Source: Enterococcus pingfangensis (GTDB lineage Bacteria; Bacillota; Bacilli; Lactobacillales; Enterococcaceae). Taken from it: a stretch of 64,000 bases of DNA. Under the pieces are notes generated by a model that ran no database searches, was not told the origin of the DNA, and saw only the letters and a program-made list of their open reading frames with translations. The stretch lies in NCBI RefSeq assembly GCF_005405205.1, contig NZ_BJDP01000007.1, positions 62,001-126,000 on the forward strand, given 5' to 3'. Shown piece by piece: positions 48,211 through 56,648 of this stretch (position 1 is its first letter; each line of letters opens with the position of its first letter). Made by a program: the position numbers and the translations under genes.

Positions 48211-48417
48211 CTAGTCACCTTCTCGACTTTCTTCAATGTGATGTTCTCGTTTTAAAATGCCCCAACCTTGCAAATAAGTGTCTCGATCGATTACGCGACT
48301 CTCATATAAATTTCTCAATTCGATCTGCATCAATTCAATATCGTAGATTCGCTTCCCGACGTAAACATAGATACCAAATTGTTTGAGCAGTTGTTGCACA
48401 TCATACAAACTTTCCAT
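48211..48417 (-). CDS. yqgQ: YqgQ family (DUF910) small protein
   Basis: 68 residues, helical, starting MESLYDVQQLLKQFGIYVYVG, with MQIELRNLYESRVID and a charged C-terminus. YqgQ structures show a small three-helix bundle; function unknown. It directly precedes glcK, the usual arrangement. The ribosome site (AGGGATGTGG) is modest. Confidence 0.9.
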   Translation of the reverse strand: MESLYDVQQLLKQFGIYVYVGKRIYDIELMQIELRNLYESRVIDRDTYLQGWGILKREHHIEESREGD

Positions 48418-48559
48418 TAAACCACATCCCTAATATTATACAGAAAAAAATCGATTTTTATAGCCCATTTTTTTATTTCCTAATTTATTTTAAAAAAAGA
48501 ACCCTTACATCCATTTTATAGTCTATCTCATTGCGCGGACACTCGCAAATTGAATCGAG

Positions 48560-49090
48560 CTATTCTTCTAACAATGCTGTTAATCTTAAAACGGTCTTCC
48601 AATTACGCGCTGTTAGTTCAGCTAGTTTATTAAGCTTCGCTGTTAATTTAGAAAGTCGGATGCTTTGTTCAGTGAGATAATAAATATCTTTATCCTTTAC
48701 GACTGCCCGCTCACCAAGTCCTGAAATTTCTTGCGGAGTCATGCTTGCTGTTGAAAAATAAACATACAGATGAACTATTTTAGGATCTTGCCTTTCTGCT
48801 TCAGCAATCTCAGCGGCTGTAAATGGCAAACGATCGCGAATGGATAACATTTCGGTCTTTGTTCGATAGATGATCGGCACAGAAAAACCAAAACGTTGGG
48901 CAAACGCCTCTGCGATTTCTTTAGAAAAGTCACTTATTTCTTTATCTGTTGTAAATAGGATATTGCCGCTTTGGATGTAGCTATTGACATCCGTGAATCC
49001 TAATTCTGAAAAAAGTTCTTTTAACTCCTTCATCTTGACCACATTTTTGCCGCCGACATTGATCCCTCTAAATAACGCTAAATATCTCAT
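48560..49090 (-). CDS. DUF1697 family protein
   Basis: 176 residues starting MRYLALFRGINVGGKNVVKMKELK, the unmistakable DUF1697 N-terminus, with SYIQSGNILF following. Cytoplasmic, no cysteine motif; biochemical role unknown. GGAGGAG lies before ATG 49090. It sits between rhomboid and yqgQ genes, where B. subtilis has none, and has a terminator on its upstream side. Confidence 0.9.
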   Translation of the reverse strand: MRYLALFRGINVGGKNVVKMKELKELFSELGFTDVNSYIQSGNILFTTDKEISDFSKEIAEAFAQRFGFSVPIIYRTKTEMLSIRDRLPFTAAEIAEAERQDPKIVHLYVYFSTASMTPQEISGLGERAVVKDKDIYYLTEQSIRLSKLTAKLNKLAELTARNWKTVLRLTALLEE

Positions 49091-49107
49091 GCTCTGCTCC
49101 TCCATCA

Positions 49108-49132
49108 AAAAAACGGACATTTCTGCCCGTGA
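49108..49132 (-). terminator. Short terminator after rhomboid gene
   Basis: Minus strand CGGGCA-GAAA-TGTCCG hairpin followed by TTTTTTT. Short stem with a G-T pair, so efficiency may be partial. Confidence 0.65.
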
Positions 49133-49801
49133 TTATTGATACATACTGAATTTTCTTAAACCAAAAAAGACCAATAGGACGATGACAAAAATAAAAAATA
49201 AAACAGCAGTGATCCGTGCGCGCAGGGAGAAGCGCTCTTTTCCATAAGGAACTGCTACTGCCCAACCAGATAATGCACCACCGACGATACCGCCTAAATG
49301 TCCCCAAATATCGATCGTTGAATCAAACAAACCAAAGACTAAATTCATTAAAATAAATAATCCGAACTGCCGAGTCAACGCTTGGATCGCGCCATTGTCG
49401 CGATAGTGCATACCGACAACTAAAAAGGCCCCGAACAAACCAAAAATCGCGGTACTGGCCCCACCGGATAACGTTGTCGGTTGATTGAAGGCGAAGCTTG
49501 CGAAATTTCCCAGCACGCCGCTCAATAAATAAACGACGGCAAAGCGCCAATGTCCAAAAATTGCTTCACATTGCTGTCCCATATAATACAGTACCACACC
49601 ATTCAAAGCAAAATGCATCAGACCAAAATGGATAAACATTGGCGTGATAAAGCGCCAATATTGATGCTGCCAAATAATAGATGGCGAGAACATCCCCAGC
49701 TGATTTTCAATCGCTAATCCAGGTAATAAATATTGCAATAAGAAGACGATCGTATTGATCGCAAAAAGAGTATACATCACATAAGGCTTGTCTTTTCTCA
49801 T
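49133..49801 (-). CDS. gluP: Rhomboid-family intramembrane serine protease
   Basis: 222 residues with about seven membrane segments. Catalytic Ser in SGGASTAIFGLFGAF (GxSx loop GAST) and catalytic His in WGHLGGIVGG; the HxxxN region is IHFGLMHFALN. Related to Bacillus YqgP/GluP but without the long N-terminal cytosolic domain. Start at 49801 (MRKDKPYVMY) has AGAGG upstream. The neighbouring 5-formyl-THF cyclo-ligase gene matches the B. subtilis yqgN-yqgP-yqgQ-glcK order. Confidence 0.9.
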   Translation of the reverse strand: MRKDKPYVMYTLFAINTIVFLLQYLLPGLAIENQLGMFSPSIIWQHQYWRFITPMFIHFGLMHFALNGVVLYYMGQQCEAIFGHWRFAVVYLLSGVLGNFASFAFNQPTTLSGGASTAIFGLFGAFLVVGMHYRDNGAIQALTRQFGLFILMNLVFGLFDSTIDIWGHLGGIVGGALSGWAVAVPYGKERFSLRARITAVLFFIFVIVLLVFFGLRKFSMYQ

Positions 49802-49852
49802 ATATTTTCCTCTCATTTTTTAGTGATTCGCATTGTTTCCAAATTTAGCGAT

Positions 49853-50389
49853 TTAAGCAAGAAATAATTGCTGAATCTGTTGGTCGAATGTTTCCGTTTG
49901 CCAACCTTCCATCAGCTGTTCGGCAAAAACCAAACTGCAAGTTTTACCGTGATAGTTTGCTAAGTAGCGATCATAATAACCGCCGCCAAAACCGACCCGG
50001 TAGCCTGAGCGTTTATAAACCAGCCCCGGAACAATCAGCAAATCTAGTTCATCAGGTTCCGCAATAGCTTCAATCGTCGGCTCTTCGACGCCAAATTTCG
50101 TCGTCGCAAATGCGGTATCAGGCCCAACCCAATGAAACTCCAGTTTACCTTTAGGCAATGATTTGGGAACAGCTACCTTTTTCCCCGCTTCGAATGCGCG
50201 CTGAATCAATAAAGAAGTTGGAAACTCAAACTGAGTCGCCATCGTCACACCAATACTAGACGCGTCTTTCCACAAATTACTTTGAAAAAATTTATCGAGA
50301 ATGAGCTCGACTTGGATTTGTCTTTGCTCGCTATCAGCGATTTTTTGCAACCGAGTGATTGCTAGTTTTCGTAATTCTTGTTTTTCCAT
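49853..50389 (-). CDS. 5-formyltetrahydrofolate cyclo-ligase
   Basis: 178 residues; ATP-dependent conversion of 5-formyl-THF to 5,10-methenyl-THF. Signature segment GYRVGFGGGYYDRYLA near residues 127-142, with LLIVPGLVYKR before it, and N-terminal KQELRKLAITRL. Known as YqgN/FthC. It precedes the rhomboid gene with about 50 bases between. AAGGTGATG-like site precedes ATG. Confidence 0.95.
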   Translation of the reverse strand: MEKQELRKLAITRLQKIADSEQRQIQVELILDKFFQSNLWKDASSIGVTMATQFEFPTSLLIQRAFEAGKKVAVPKSLPKGKLEFHWVGPDTAFATTKFGVEEPTIEAIAEPDELDLLIVPGLVYKRSGYRVGFGGGYYDRYLANYHGKTCSLVFAEQLMEGWQTETFDQQIQQLFLA

Positions 50390-50437
50390 TTCATCACCTT
50401 CTTATTTAGAAATACTAACAAAATCAGCCTAAAATAA

Positions 50438-50459
50438 AAAGAGGATCACTCCTCTTTAA
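50438..50459 (-). terminator. Terminator after fhuCBG
   Basis: AAAGAGGA and TCCTCTTT form a perfect 8-bp stem with GTGA loop, followed by TTATTTT on the minus strand. Confidence 0.85.
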
Positions 50460-50508
50460 CGAAATTACTAGAATCAGATCAAATATTTTGCCGTTATCTA
50501 GGACTATG

Positions 50509-51489
50509 CTAATTTTTTTTCATCAATTGAAAAATAAAATACGGTGCTCCGATCAACGAAACAATGATTCCCGCTGCCATTTCACCATCCGGCAAAATCA
50601 CTCGCGCTAAAATATCACTGAACAACAACAAAATACCGCCGATCAATGCCGCCATCACTAACGTCTGATTATTTTTCCGACCTGTTAACTGACGGGCGAT
50701 ATGCGGCGCGATCAACCCGATAAAACTGATGCTTCCGGCGATTGAGACACTTACTGCCGCCAAACAAACGGCGCAAATCAAAAAGAAAAGCTGGGTTCGT
50801 TTTAATTTTATCCCTAATCCAACCGCGATATCATCGCCGAATTCCAATATTTCTAATGAACGCCCCTTCAATAAAATCAACGGCAACAGACAAACCAGCC
50901 ACGGAAGCAACAGCCAGACGTGTTCTTGGGTCGTTCCCCAGATCGTACCAGCCAGCCATGCTGTCACAAACTGATAATTATCGCGAGAAACTTGGATCGT
51001 TCCGATCAATGTCAGCGCTGAGATCCCTGCATTTACCGCCACACCCGCTAGCAACAACCGATTAGGCGTGATTCGTTCAGCTTGTCGTCCAAAGTAATAG
51101 ACCAACCCAGTCGCGATAAAACTGCCGATACAAGCAATCAGCGGCAAATACCAGCTATTCTCACCCGTAGCAAAAAAACCTAAATAAAGCAAAACAGTCA
51201 AGCCTGCTCCTGCATTGATCCCTAAAATCCCCGGATCAGCCAAATCATTATGAGTAATTGTTTGAAACAAATACCCTGAGACTGCCAACCCCATTCCCGC
51301 TAGAATCGAAACCATCAGGCGCGGAAACCGAAAATCAAAAACGATCAATTGTTGGCTCGTTGTAGCAGTGTGTTGGAATACGCGGATCAGATCACTGAAT
51401 GTTACTGGGATCGTTCCAACTGTCAGGCTGAGTGATATTCCTAGTATCAATAAGAGAAGCAAACTCAGCCAACCTATTTTTTTCCTCAT
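50509..51489 (-). CDS. fhuG: Iron-siderophore ABC transporter permease (FecCD family)
   Basis: 326 residues with about nine to ten membrane segments. FecCD signatures: GILGINAGAGLTVLLYLGF, GGGL-like turns and the EAA-type loop IGLIAPHIARQLTG. It imports ferric siderophore with its partner permease and FhuC. ATG overlaps the partner stop by ATGA. Hydroxamate specificity is inferred from the FhuD partner and is not certain. Confidence 0.9.
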   Translation of the reverse strand: MRKKIGWLSLLLLLILGISLSLTVGTIPVTFSDLIRVFQHTATTSQQLIVFDFRFPRLMVSILAGMGLAVSGYLFQTITHNDLADPGILGINAGAGLTVLLYLGFFATGENSWYLPLIACIGSFIATGLVYYFGRQAERITPNRLLLAGVAVNAGISALTLIGTIQVSRDNYQFVTAWLAGTIWGTTQEHVWLLLPWLVCLLPLILLKGRSLEILEFGDDIAVGLGIKLKRTQLFFLICAVCLAAVSVSIAGSISFIGLIAPHIARQLTGRKNNQTLVMAALIGGILLLFSDILARVILPDGEMAAGIIVSLIGAPYFIFQLMKKN

Positions 51490-52469
51490 AAGCTTCCCTT
51501 CCTAATTTGTAAAAGTAAAAATGGTACGCCGATGATCGTGATGATCACTCCAGTCGGGGTTTCTAAAGGCGGTGCAACTAAACGCGAGACGATATCCGCC
51601 ACGACAAAAAATAATGCGCCGAAAAATCCCGATGCGGCGATCACATAACGATAATCATGCCCAACAAAAAAACGAACGATATGCGGTACCATCAATCCAA
51701 TAAAACTGATCGTTCCGACTAAAGCGACCGAACTTCCTGCTAACAATAAAACAAACAGCATGCTTAACTGACGAATGCGGCTAGGATTTTTTCCTAAAGA
51801 AATCGCCGTTTCATCTCCCATGCTCAACAAAGTTACTTGAGGACTGATCAAACAGGCACCGATGATCCCTAGTAAGATCAATGGAAAAATCGTCTGTAGC
51901 TGATTCCATGTAAGATTTGCGGTACCTCCCACAAACCAAAAAGTCATGTCTTGATTCAAATCAAATAACAAACTGATGCTTTGGCTAATTGCCGCAAAAA
52001 AAGAACTCAATGCCGCCCCTAACAAAACGATTCGAATTGGAGACAAGCCGAATGAAACTCGTTTTGAAACAAAATAAATCAATAAAATCGAGACCGACGC
52101 TCCAAGAAATGAGCCAAGGACACCTACAGACGGTGAAGGATTCGCATCGATTGCAAAAATCAATGCGAGACCTAATCCGGCCCCTGAATTGATTCCTAAA
52201 AGTCCCGAATCCGCAATTGGATTGGAGGTAATTCCTTGGATCAAAGCGCCAGAGATTGCAAAAGCTGCCCCAACTAAAACAGCCCCTAGCATTCTTGGCA
52301 GACGTAAATAACGAATCAATTGCTCCCCTTGATCATTCGGGTCAAAATGCAGCAATGCTTGAGAAACATCTGTCCATTTACTAGTTACCGCTCCATAACG
52401 CAAAGATAAAACCATCGCTGCTAACAGCAAGATGAAAACAATTGGGAAGAAATATTTTCGTCTAGCCAT
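51486..52469 (-). CDS. fhuB: Iron-siderophore ABC transporter permease (FecCD family)
   Basis: 327 residues, same fold as the downstream permease: GALIQGITSNPIADSGLLGINSGAGLG, FIGLMVPHIVRFFVGHDYR. The two differ enough to be an ancient duplicated heterodimer. It starts three bases after the ATPase stop and overlaps the next gene, so all three are one operon under the Fur-like promoter. Confidence 0.9.
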   Translation of the reverse strand: MARRKYFFPIVFILLLAAMVLSLRYGAVTSKWTDVSQALLHFDPNDQGEQLIRYLRLPRMLGAVLVGAAFAISGALIQGITSNPIADSGLLGINSGAGLGLALIFAIDANPSPSVGVLGSFLGASVSILLIYFVSKRVSFGLSPIRIVLLGAALSSFFAAISQSISLLFDLNQDMTFWFVGGTANLTWNQLQTIFPLILLGIIGACLISPQVTLLSMGDETAISLGKNPSRIRQLSMLFVLLLAGSSVALVGTISFIGLMVPHIVRFFVGHDYRYVIAASGFFGALFFVVADIVSRLVAPPLETPTGVIITIIGVPFLLLQIRKGSL

Positions 52470-52472
52470 TTT

Positions 52473-53261
52473 CTAGCACTCCTTCACTAAGTCATACGCG
52501 ATAACGATTGGTTTATCACTGTTAGGCAACGTCGCAAATGTTGCTTGAATATCAAAAAGAGTCAACAATTTATCTGCTGTAAACATTTCTTTGGGCGTTC
52601 CTTGGAACAGTAATTGCCCTTGTTTCATTCCTAATAAGTAATCAGAAAAACGTGAAGCATGATTCAAATCATGGATCGTCATCAAAATAGTTTTCCCTTG
52701 ACGATTAATTTCTTGCAGCAACTCTAAGATTTCTAATTGATGTGCCGGATCCAAAAAGGTGATCGGTTCATCCAAGATCAAGATGTCAGTGTCTTGTGCT
52801 AAAGCCATCGCGATCCAGACACGCTGCTGTTGTCCGCCAGACAACGTCAACAAAGTCCGATCTTTCAACTCTTGCAAATTGGTCGCTTCGATCGCCCAGT
52901 CGATCAGCTGACGGTCTTGTTCTTTTAATCCCGAAAAGCCCTTTTGATACGGAAAGCGTCCATAAGCTACGATCTCTTCTACAGTCAATCCATTTATTTG
53001 AGTACTGCATTGTGATAGCGACGCGATTTTTTGTGCAACTGTCTTAGTATCTAAACGCTGGACATTTTCCCCATCGATCAAAACCTCGCCTTTCGCCGGT
53101 TCAAGAATCCGGGCTAAGGTCTTTAAAAAAGTAGATTTGCCGCAACCATTCGGGCCAATCAAACTAGTAATCTGCCCTTTAGGAATTTCTACTGTAATAT
53201 CGTTTACAACGATTTTTTTTTCGTATCCGATTGAAAGATCAGTCGTATTTAATTTTGTCAT
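52473..53261 (-). CDS. fhuC: Iron-siderophore ABC transporter ATP-binding protein
   Basis: 262 residues. Walker A GPNGCGKST (about 36-44), Q-loop SLSQCS, signature LSGGQQQRVWIAMALAQ, Walker B ILILDEPITFLD and H-loop TIHDLNHA. Typical of FhuC/FepC-type importers. First gene of the operon; GAGGAAGATC precedes its ATG, and a Fur-box-like site overlaps the promoter. Confidence 0.94.
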   Translation of the reverse strand: MTKLNTTDLSIGYEKKIVVNDITVEIPKGQITSLIGPNGCGKSTFLKTLARILEPAKGEVLIDGENVQRLDTKTVAQKIASLSQCSTQINGLTVEEIVAYGRFPYQKGFSGLKEQDRQLIDWAIEATNLQELKDRTLLTLSGGQQQRVWIAMALAQDTDILILDEPITFLDPAHQLEILELLQEINRQGKTILMTIHDLNHASRFSDYLLGMKQGQLLFQGTPKEMFTADKLLTLFDIQATFATLPNSDKPIVIAYDLVKEC

Positions 53262-53280
53262 AGATCTTCCTCATTTCTCT

Positions 53281-53323
53281 GATAATCATTCTCAATTATG
53301 ACGCTCTTTTTCTTCATCGTCAA
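53281..53323 (-). promoter_or_regulatory. fhuCBG promoter with Fur-like box
   Basis: Minus strand: -35 TTGACG (53318-53323), 17-base spacer, -10 CATAAT (53295-53300). GATAATCATTCTCAATTAT on the plus strand at 53281-53299 resembles the Fur consensus GATAATGATAATCATTATC and overlaps the -10 and start. Confidence 0.78.
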
Positions 53324-53348
53324 CCCGTCAATGAAAGAAAGATCCTTA

Positions 53349-53403
53349 TTGACAGCGCTTGTGCTTTCGGTAATAATATTAATTGAGAAATATTCTCAAT
53401 TAA
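53349..53403 (+). promoter_or_regulatory. fhuD promoter with Fur-like palindrome
   Basis: -35 TTGACA (53349-53354), 16-base spacer, -10 TAATAA (53371-53376). TTAATTGAGAA (53379-53389) and TTCTCAATTAA (53393-53403) are perfect inverted arms around ATA, covering the start site, the position expected for iron-dependent repression. Confidence 0.8.
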
Positions 53404-53421
53404 TGTTGAAGGAGTTTTTTT

Positions 53422-54348
53422 ATGTTCAAAAAATTAGTTCTAGGAACCGCTTCTTTGTTAGCGCTGTTTAGCTTAGCCGCTTGCGGACAAAGTAGTGAAA
53501 GTAAAGATAGCAATAATGAAGTACGGACAGTAACCGATGCACAAGATCATAAAGTTGAAATTCCCAAAAAACCAAAACGGATCATCGCTTCTTATCTAGA
53601 AGACTACTTAGTCGCTTTGGATGAAAAACCGATCGCTCAGTGGACTGTCGGCGAAGGTCGGATCCAACATTACTTGCAAGATGAACTAGAAGGCATTCCG
53701 ACTATCAATTATGACTTGCCTTACGAAGATGTGTTGAAATTAGAACCGGATCTTTTACTGATTGGTTCAAACGGCACGCTTGAAGGCGGAAAGTACAAAG
53801 AATACGCTAAAATCGCTCCAACTTATGTCGTAAAAAATGGCGACAACGTTACTTGGCGCGACCAATTAGAGATCATCGGCGACGTGCTGAATAAAAAAGA
53901 CCAAGCTGAAAAAGTTGAAAAAGATTACGATCAATTAGTCGCACAAACAAAAGAAGATTTAGGCGATAAAATCGAAGGCAAATCGGCCGCCGTTTTATGG
54001 GTCACTAACAACTCAGCCTTTATGGTAGCAGATAATCGTTCCAGCGGGCAATTGCTTTATAACGAGCTAGGCTTTGAAGTTCCTCAATTAACAAAAGATA
54101 TTAGTGAAAAAGCAACTGCTGACTTTTCGCAAGTATCGTTAGAAAGCTTGTCTCAACTTGATGCCGACTACATCTTCTTAGTCAACAGCGATTCTGGAGC
54201 TGCTATGTTCAACGATCCATTATGGAGTAATATCCCAGCTGTAAAAAACAACCAACTATTTGAATTTGATAACAAATCCAGCTGGTTATACAATGGACCA
54301 ATCGCCTATACCAAAATCATTGAAAATATCCGCGATGTCTTAAAATAA
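53422..54348 (+). CDS. fhuD: Ferric siderophore-binding lipoprotein (FhuD/BtuF-type)
   Basis: 308 residues. Signal peptide with lipobox LAAC, lipid-anchored Cys21, short Ser/Asp linker, then a TroA-fold periplasmic-binding domain: RTVTDAQDHKVEIPKKPKRII, LEPDLLLIGSNG, AKIAPTYVV and a long connecting helix. It delivers the iron complex to the FhuBG permease. Divergent from fhuCBG, with its own Fur-like site. Ligand could be hydroxamate or another siderophore. GGAG precedes ATG. Confidence 0.92.
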   Translation: MFKKLVLGTASLLALFSLAACGQSSESKDSNNEVRTVTDAQDHKVEIPKKPKRIIASYLEDYLVALDEKPIAQWTVGEGRIQHYLQDELEGIPTINYDLPYEDVLKLEPDLLLIGSNGTLEGGKYKEYAKIAPTYVVKNGDNVTWRDQLEIIGDVLNKKDQAEKVEKDYDQLVAQTKEDLGDKIEGKSAAVLWVTNNSAFMVADNRSSGQLLYNELGFEVPQLTKDISEKATADFSQVSLESLSQLDADYIFLVNSDSGAAMFNDPLWSNIPAVKNNQLFEFDNKSSWLYNGPIAYTKIIENIRDVLK

Positions 54349-54352
54349 AAAA

Positions 54353-54418
54353 AGATGCCGTCTGATCAAAAGTCGTTTTCTCAATAAAAGCGGCTTTGAT
54401 CAGAACGGCATTTATTTT
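54353..54418. terminator. Bidirectional terminator after fhuD
   Basis: ATGCCGT...CTGATCAAA and TTTGATCAG...ACGGCAT form a long interrupted stem with an inner loop, A-run at the left and TTATTTTTT at the right. It serves fhuD and the convergent envelope-protein gene. Confidence 0.85.
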
Positions 54419-55143
54419 TTACTGCGACGTGTGCGGGTCGCGGCTTCTTCTGTCTTTACTAAAAATTTCAATCGATAAGGTTCGTGATAACGGACACCCT
54501 CTTTAACAAAATCACCGCCAACAATAAATAATCCAATCGGTCTTAACGGCTCCGTTTGACGGATTGTCCCAATCGTTTCTAGTTCACGATAATTTTTTCC
54601 AATTTGCAATTGGTAAGTTCCTACGCTTGCCTGTTTCACATAGTAATAGGGATACAAAGTATTTTCCTCGATCAAAAAGCCCTCTTCTTTTGCCAAATCG
54701 CGCGTAGTGATTTCTTTTTCATCGATCAGCGCCTGGATATCTTCGACTAGCTTCAATTGATAGTCTTCGTTAAAGTCAACGTCTATTTCTTTTGCTTGTT
54801 TAAACCCTTGTCTAGCTTTTTTAGGTTGTTCATTTTGAATATTGAAGGCATCATCCGGCAAGTATTTGACAAAAAGCTGAGTGATGTCTCCTTTCACATT
54901 TTTATCCAAGAAGTAATAAAAGAAGTTTAAAACAATGAAATAGACCAATCCGATAAGAACCAGACCATAGAGCACTAATTGGAGATAATTTTGATTCAGC
55001 CACAAACCATAAATGATCCGTAAAATATATACGGTCGGCAAGATACTCAATAATGTATAGGCGCGATTTGAATACTTAGGACTGATATCTAAAAAGCCTA
55101 GAAATTTATTTAATCCATTAATAATATCTAATAATATAGTCAT
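54412..55143 (-). CDS. Membrane protein, DUF6681-like
   Basis: 243 residues: two membrane helices (about 28-48 and 52-76) after MTILLDIINGLNKFLGFLDISPKYSNRAYT, then a long cytosolic or external charged domain ending KTEEAATRTRRSKK. The layout recalls DUF6681 of enterococci and lactobacilli, from memory. No catalytic motif. Its ATG overlaps the stop of the preceding secreted-protein gene by ATGA, so the two work or are regulated together. Confidence 0.75.
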   Translation of the reverse strand: MTILLDIINGLNKFLGFLDISPKYSNRAYTLLSILPTVYILRIIYGLWLNQNYLQLVLYGLVLIGLVYFIVLNFFYYFLDKNVKGDITQLFVKYLPDDAFNIQNEQPKKARQGFKQAKEIDVDFNEDYQLKLVEDIQALIDEKEITTRDLAKEEGFLIEENTLYPYYYVKQASVGTYQLQIGKNYRELETIGTIRQTEPLRPIGLFIVGGDFVKEGVRYHEPYRLKFLVKTEEAATRTRRSKK

Positions 55144-55538
55144 TGGCTATCACTCGTTTCTGTTCCAGCCGATTCATCAACTGTCTGCTGTTGTGTCGGG
55201 GTTGTTTGTGATTCTTCTGTTGAAGATTGGGCTGTATCAGAAGAATTCTCAATTGAAGATTGCGGTGTTTCAACTTGATTATCCGCAACCGCACTTTCTT
55301 CATTATTACCTACATCCGGTACTTCGCTTGATTCTTGTTCTTCATTGATCGTACTAGTTTCATGAGTCGTATTCGAATCTTGAGAAGAATCGGTCGTGTT
55401 GGTCGTAGATTCGGTCGTCGGTGTCGTGGCTTTGACTTGACGATAACTGGAATTATTTAAAATCCCTGAAGTTGTTGCGATCAAGATCGATAGTGTCAAA
55501 AGCGCGATAGGCTTCAAAATCGGTGGTACTTTACGCAT
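55140..55538 (-). CDS. Ser/Thr-rich secreted or membrane-anchored protein
   Basis: 132 residues: basic N-terminus, one hydrophobic segment (about 11-28, signal or anchor), then about 100 residues of Thr/Ser/Glu/Gln-rich low-complexity sequence (for example TTESTTNTTDSSQDSN) without cysteine. Likely extracellular, possibly glycosylated or wall-spanning. No family recognised. GGAAGG-type site before ATG. It is translationally coupled to the DUF6681-like gene. Confidence 0.75.
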   Translation of the reverse strand: MRKVPPILKPIALLTLSILIATTSGILNNSSYRQVKATTPTTESTTNTTDSSQDSNTTHETSTINEEQESSEVPDVGNNEESAVADNQVETPQSSIENSSDTAQSSTEESQTTPTQQQTVDESAGTETSDSQ

Positions 55539-55733
55539 CTGATCCTTCCTTTCTAAATGTTCTATTTAACTATTAGTTTTATCATTGGAAGATTAGCTTT
55601 TGTTTAGGAATGTGTGAAGATTTTATGTAGATTTTTCCAAAGCGCTCGTATTGCGCTGTATTTAGTCAAAAAAACTAGAAATAATAACCGCTGTTAATTG
55701 ACAGTCTTGTCCGTAAATTTTCGACTGAAACTC

Positions 55734-55768
55734 AAAAAAAGCCAACAATCGCTGTCGATTGCTGGCTT
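55734..55768 (-). terminator. Terminator after rpmG
   Basis: GCCAGCAATCG and CGATTGTTGGC (minus strand) form an 11-bp stem with ACAG loop, then TTTTTTT. Confidence 0.9.
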
Positions 55769-55777
55769 GCTCGTCGA

Positions 55778-55927
55778 TTATTTTACTTCTTTATGCAAAG
55801 TAACTTTACGTTCGCGTGGGCAATATTTCATTTTTTCCAAACGATCAGGGTTGTTACGTTTGTTTTTGCTTGTTAGGTAGTTACGTTCTTTACAAGAAGT
55901 ACATTCCAAAGTGATATTTACGCGCAT
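55778..55927 (-). CDS. rpmG: 50S ribosomal protein L33
   Basis: 49-residue ribosomal protein. Starts [19 protein letters not shown] and ends [10 protein letters not shown]. One CxxC pair (ECTSC) is kept, while the second knuckle is YCPRER with a single Cys, so zinc binding is incomplete or absent, as in several enterococcal L33 copies. GGGAGG lies seven bases before ATG. Monocistronic with a terminator. Confidence 0.95.
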   Translation of the reverse strand: MRVNITLECTSCKERNYLTSKNKRNNPDRLEKMKYCPRERKVTLHKEVK

Positions 55928-56051
55928 GATTTTCCCTCCCTAGCTAAAATCAGTTTTCCAAGATATTTCTCAGACTTTGATATCATATCATGTTTTCTTT
56001 TTCTTGACTAGTCTTTTTATGATTTTTGTTAAGTAGTTCTACTTGACGTTT

Positions 56052-56525
56052 TTAAAGTTGCGCTTCAATATCTTTGGCGATTTCTTCTGGCTTTGTTTGC
56101 GATGCATAGCGCTTTATCACGTTTCCTTCACGATCGATCAAAAATTTAGTGAAATTCCATTTGATCGCTTTGTTAAGTAATCCACCTTGCGCATCTTTCA
56201 AATAACTGTATAGCGGTGCTTCGTTTTCACCATTGACATCGACCTTGGCGAACGTTTGGAAAGTCGTATGGTATTTCAACTGACAGAACTCCGCAAGTTC
56301 ACTATTTGTGCCATCTGCTTGGTTGCCAAATTGATTGCAAGGGAAATCAAGAATTTCAAATCCTTTTTCTTGGTAATCTTCATACAAGTTTTGCAGGCCT
56401 TCATATTGCGGTGTAAAGCCGCATCCTGTCGCGGTATTGACAACTAAAAGAACTTTTCCTCGATAATCCGCTAAAGATTTCTCAGTTCCATTTGTTTGTT
56501 TCACTTCAAAATCGTATACTGTCAT
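56052..56525 (-). CDS. Glutathione peroxidase-family thiol peroxidase
   Basis: 157 residues, Gpx/BsaA family, which in bacteria reduces peroxides using thioredoxin rather than glutathione. Peroxidatic Cys35 in NTATGCGFTPQY, then FPCNQFGNQ with the Gln of the tetrad, and KWNFTKFLID with the Trp and Asn. Start at ATG 56525 because AGGAG lies eight bases upstream; the in-frame GTG at 56534 lies on the ribosome site itself. Monocistronic. Confidence 0.93.
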   Translation of the reverse strand: MTVYDFEVKQTNGTEKSLADYRGKVLLVVNTATGCGFTPQYEGLQNLYEDYQEKGFEILDFPCNQFGNQADGTNSELAEFCQLKYHTTFQTFAKVDVNGENEAPLYSYLKDAQGGLLNKAIKWNFTKFLIDREGNVIKRYASQTKPEEIAKDIEAQL

Positions 56526-56615
56526 CTTCTTCACTCCTCAGTTAAATGCTTACTTGTTTATCATACTCTTAAAAACGCTACATGAAAAATATTTTATTTC
56601 CGCGTAATTTGTTAT

Positions 56616-56648
56616 AGAAAAAGCTAAGGAGGCTCGCTCCTTAGCTTA
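56616..56648 (-). terminator. Terminator after PBP gene
   Basis: AGCTAAGGAG and CTCCTTAGCT form a perfect 10-bp stem with a 5-base loop, then TTTTTCTA on the minus strand. The stem overlaps the stop codon. Confidence 0.9.
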
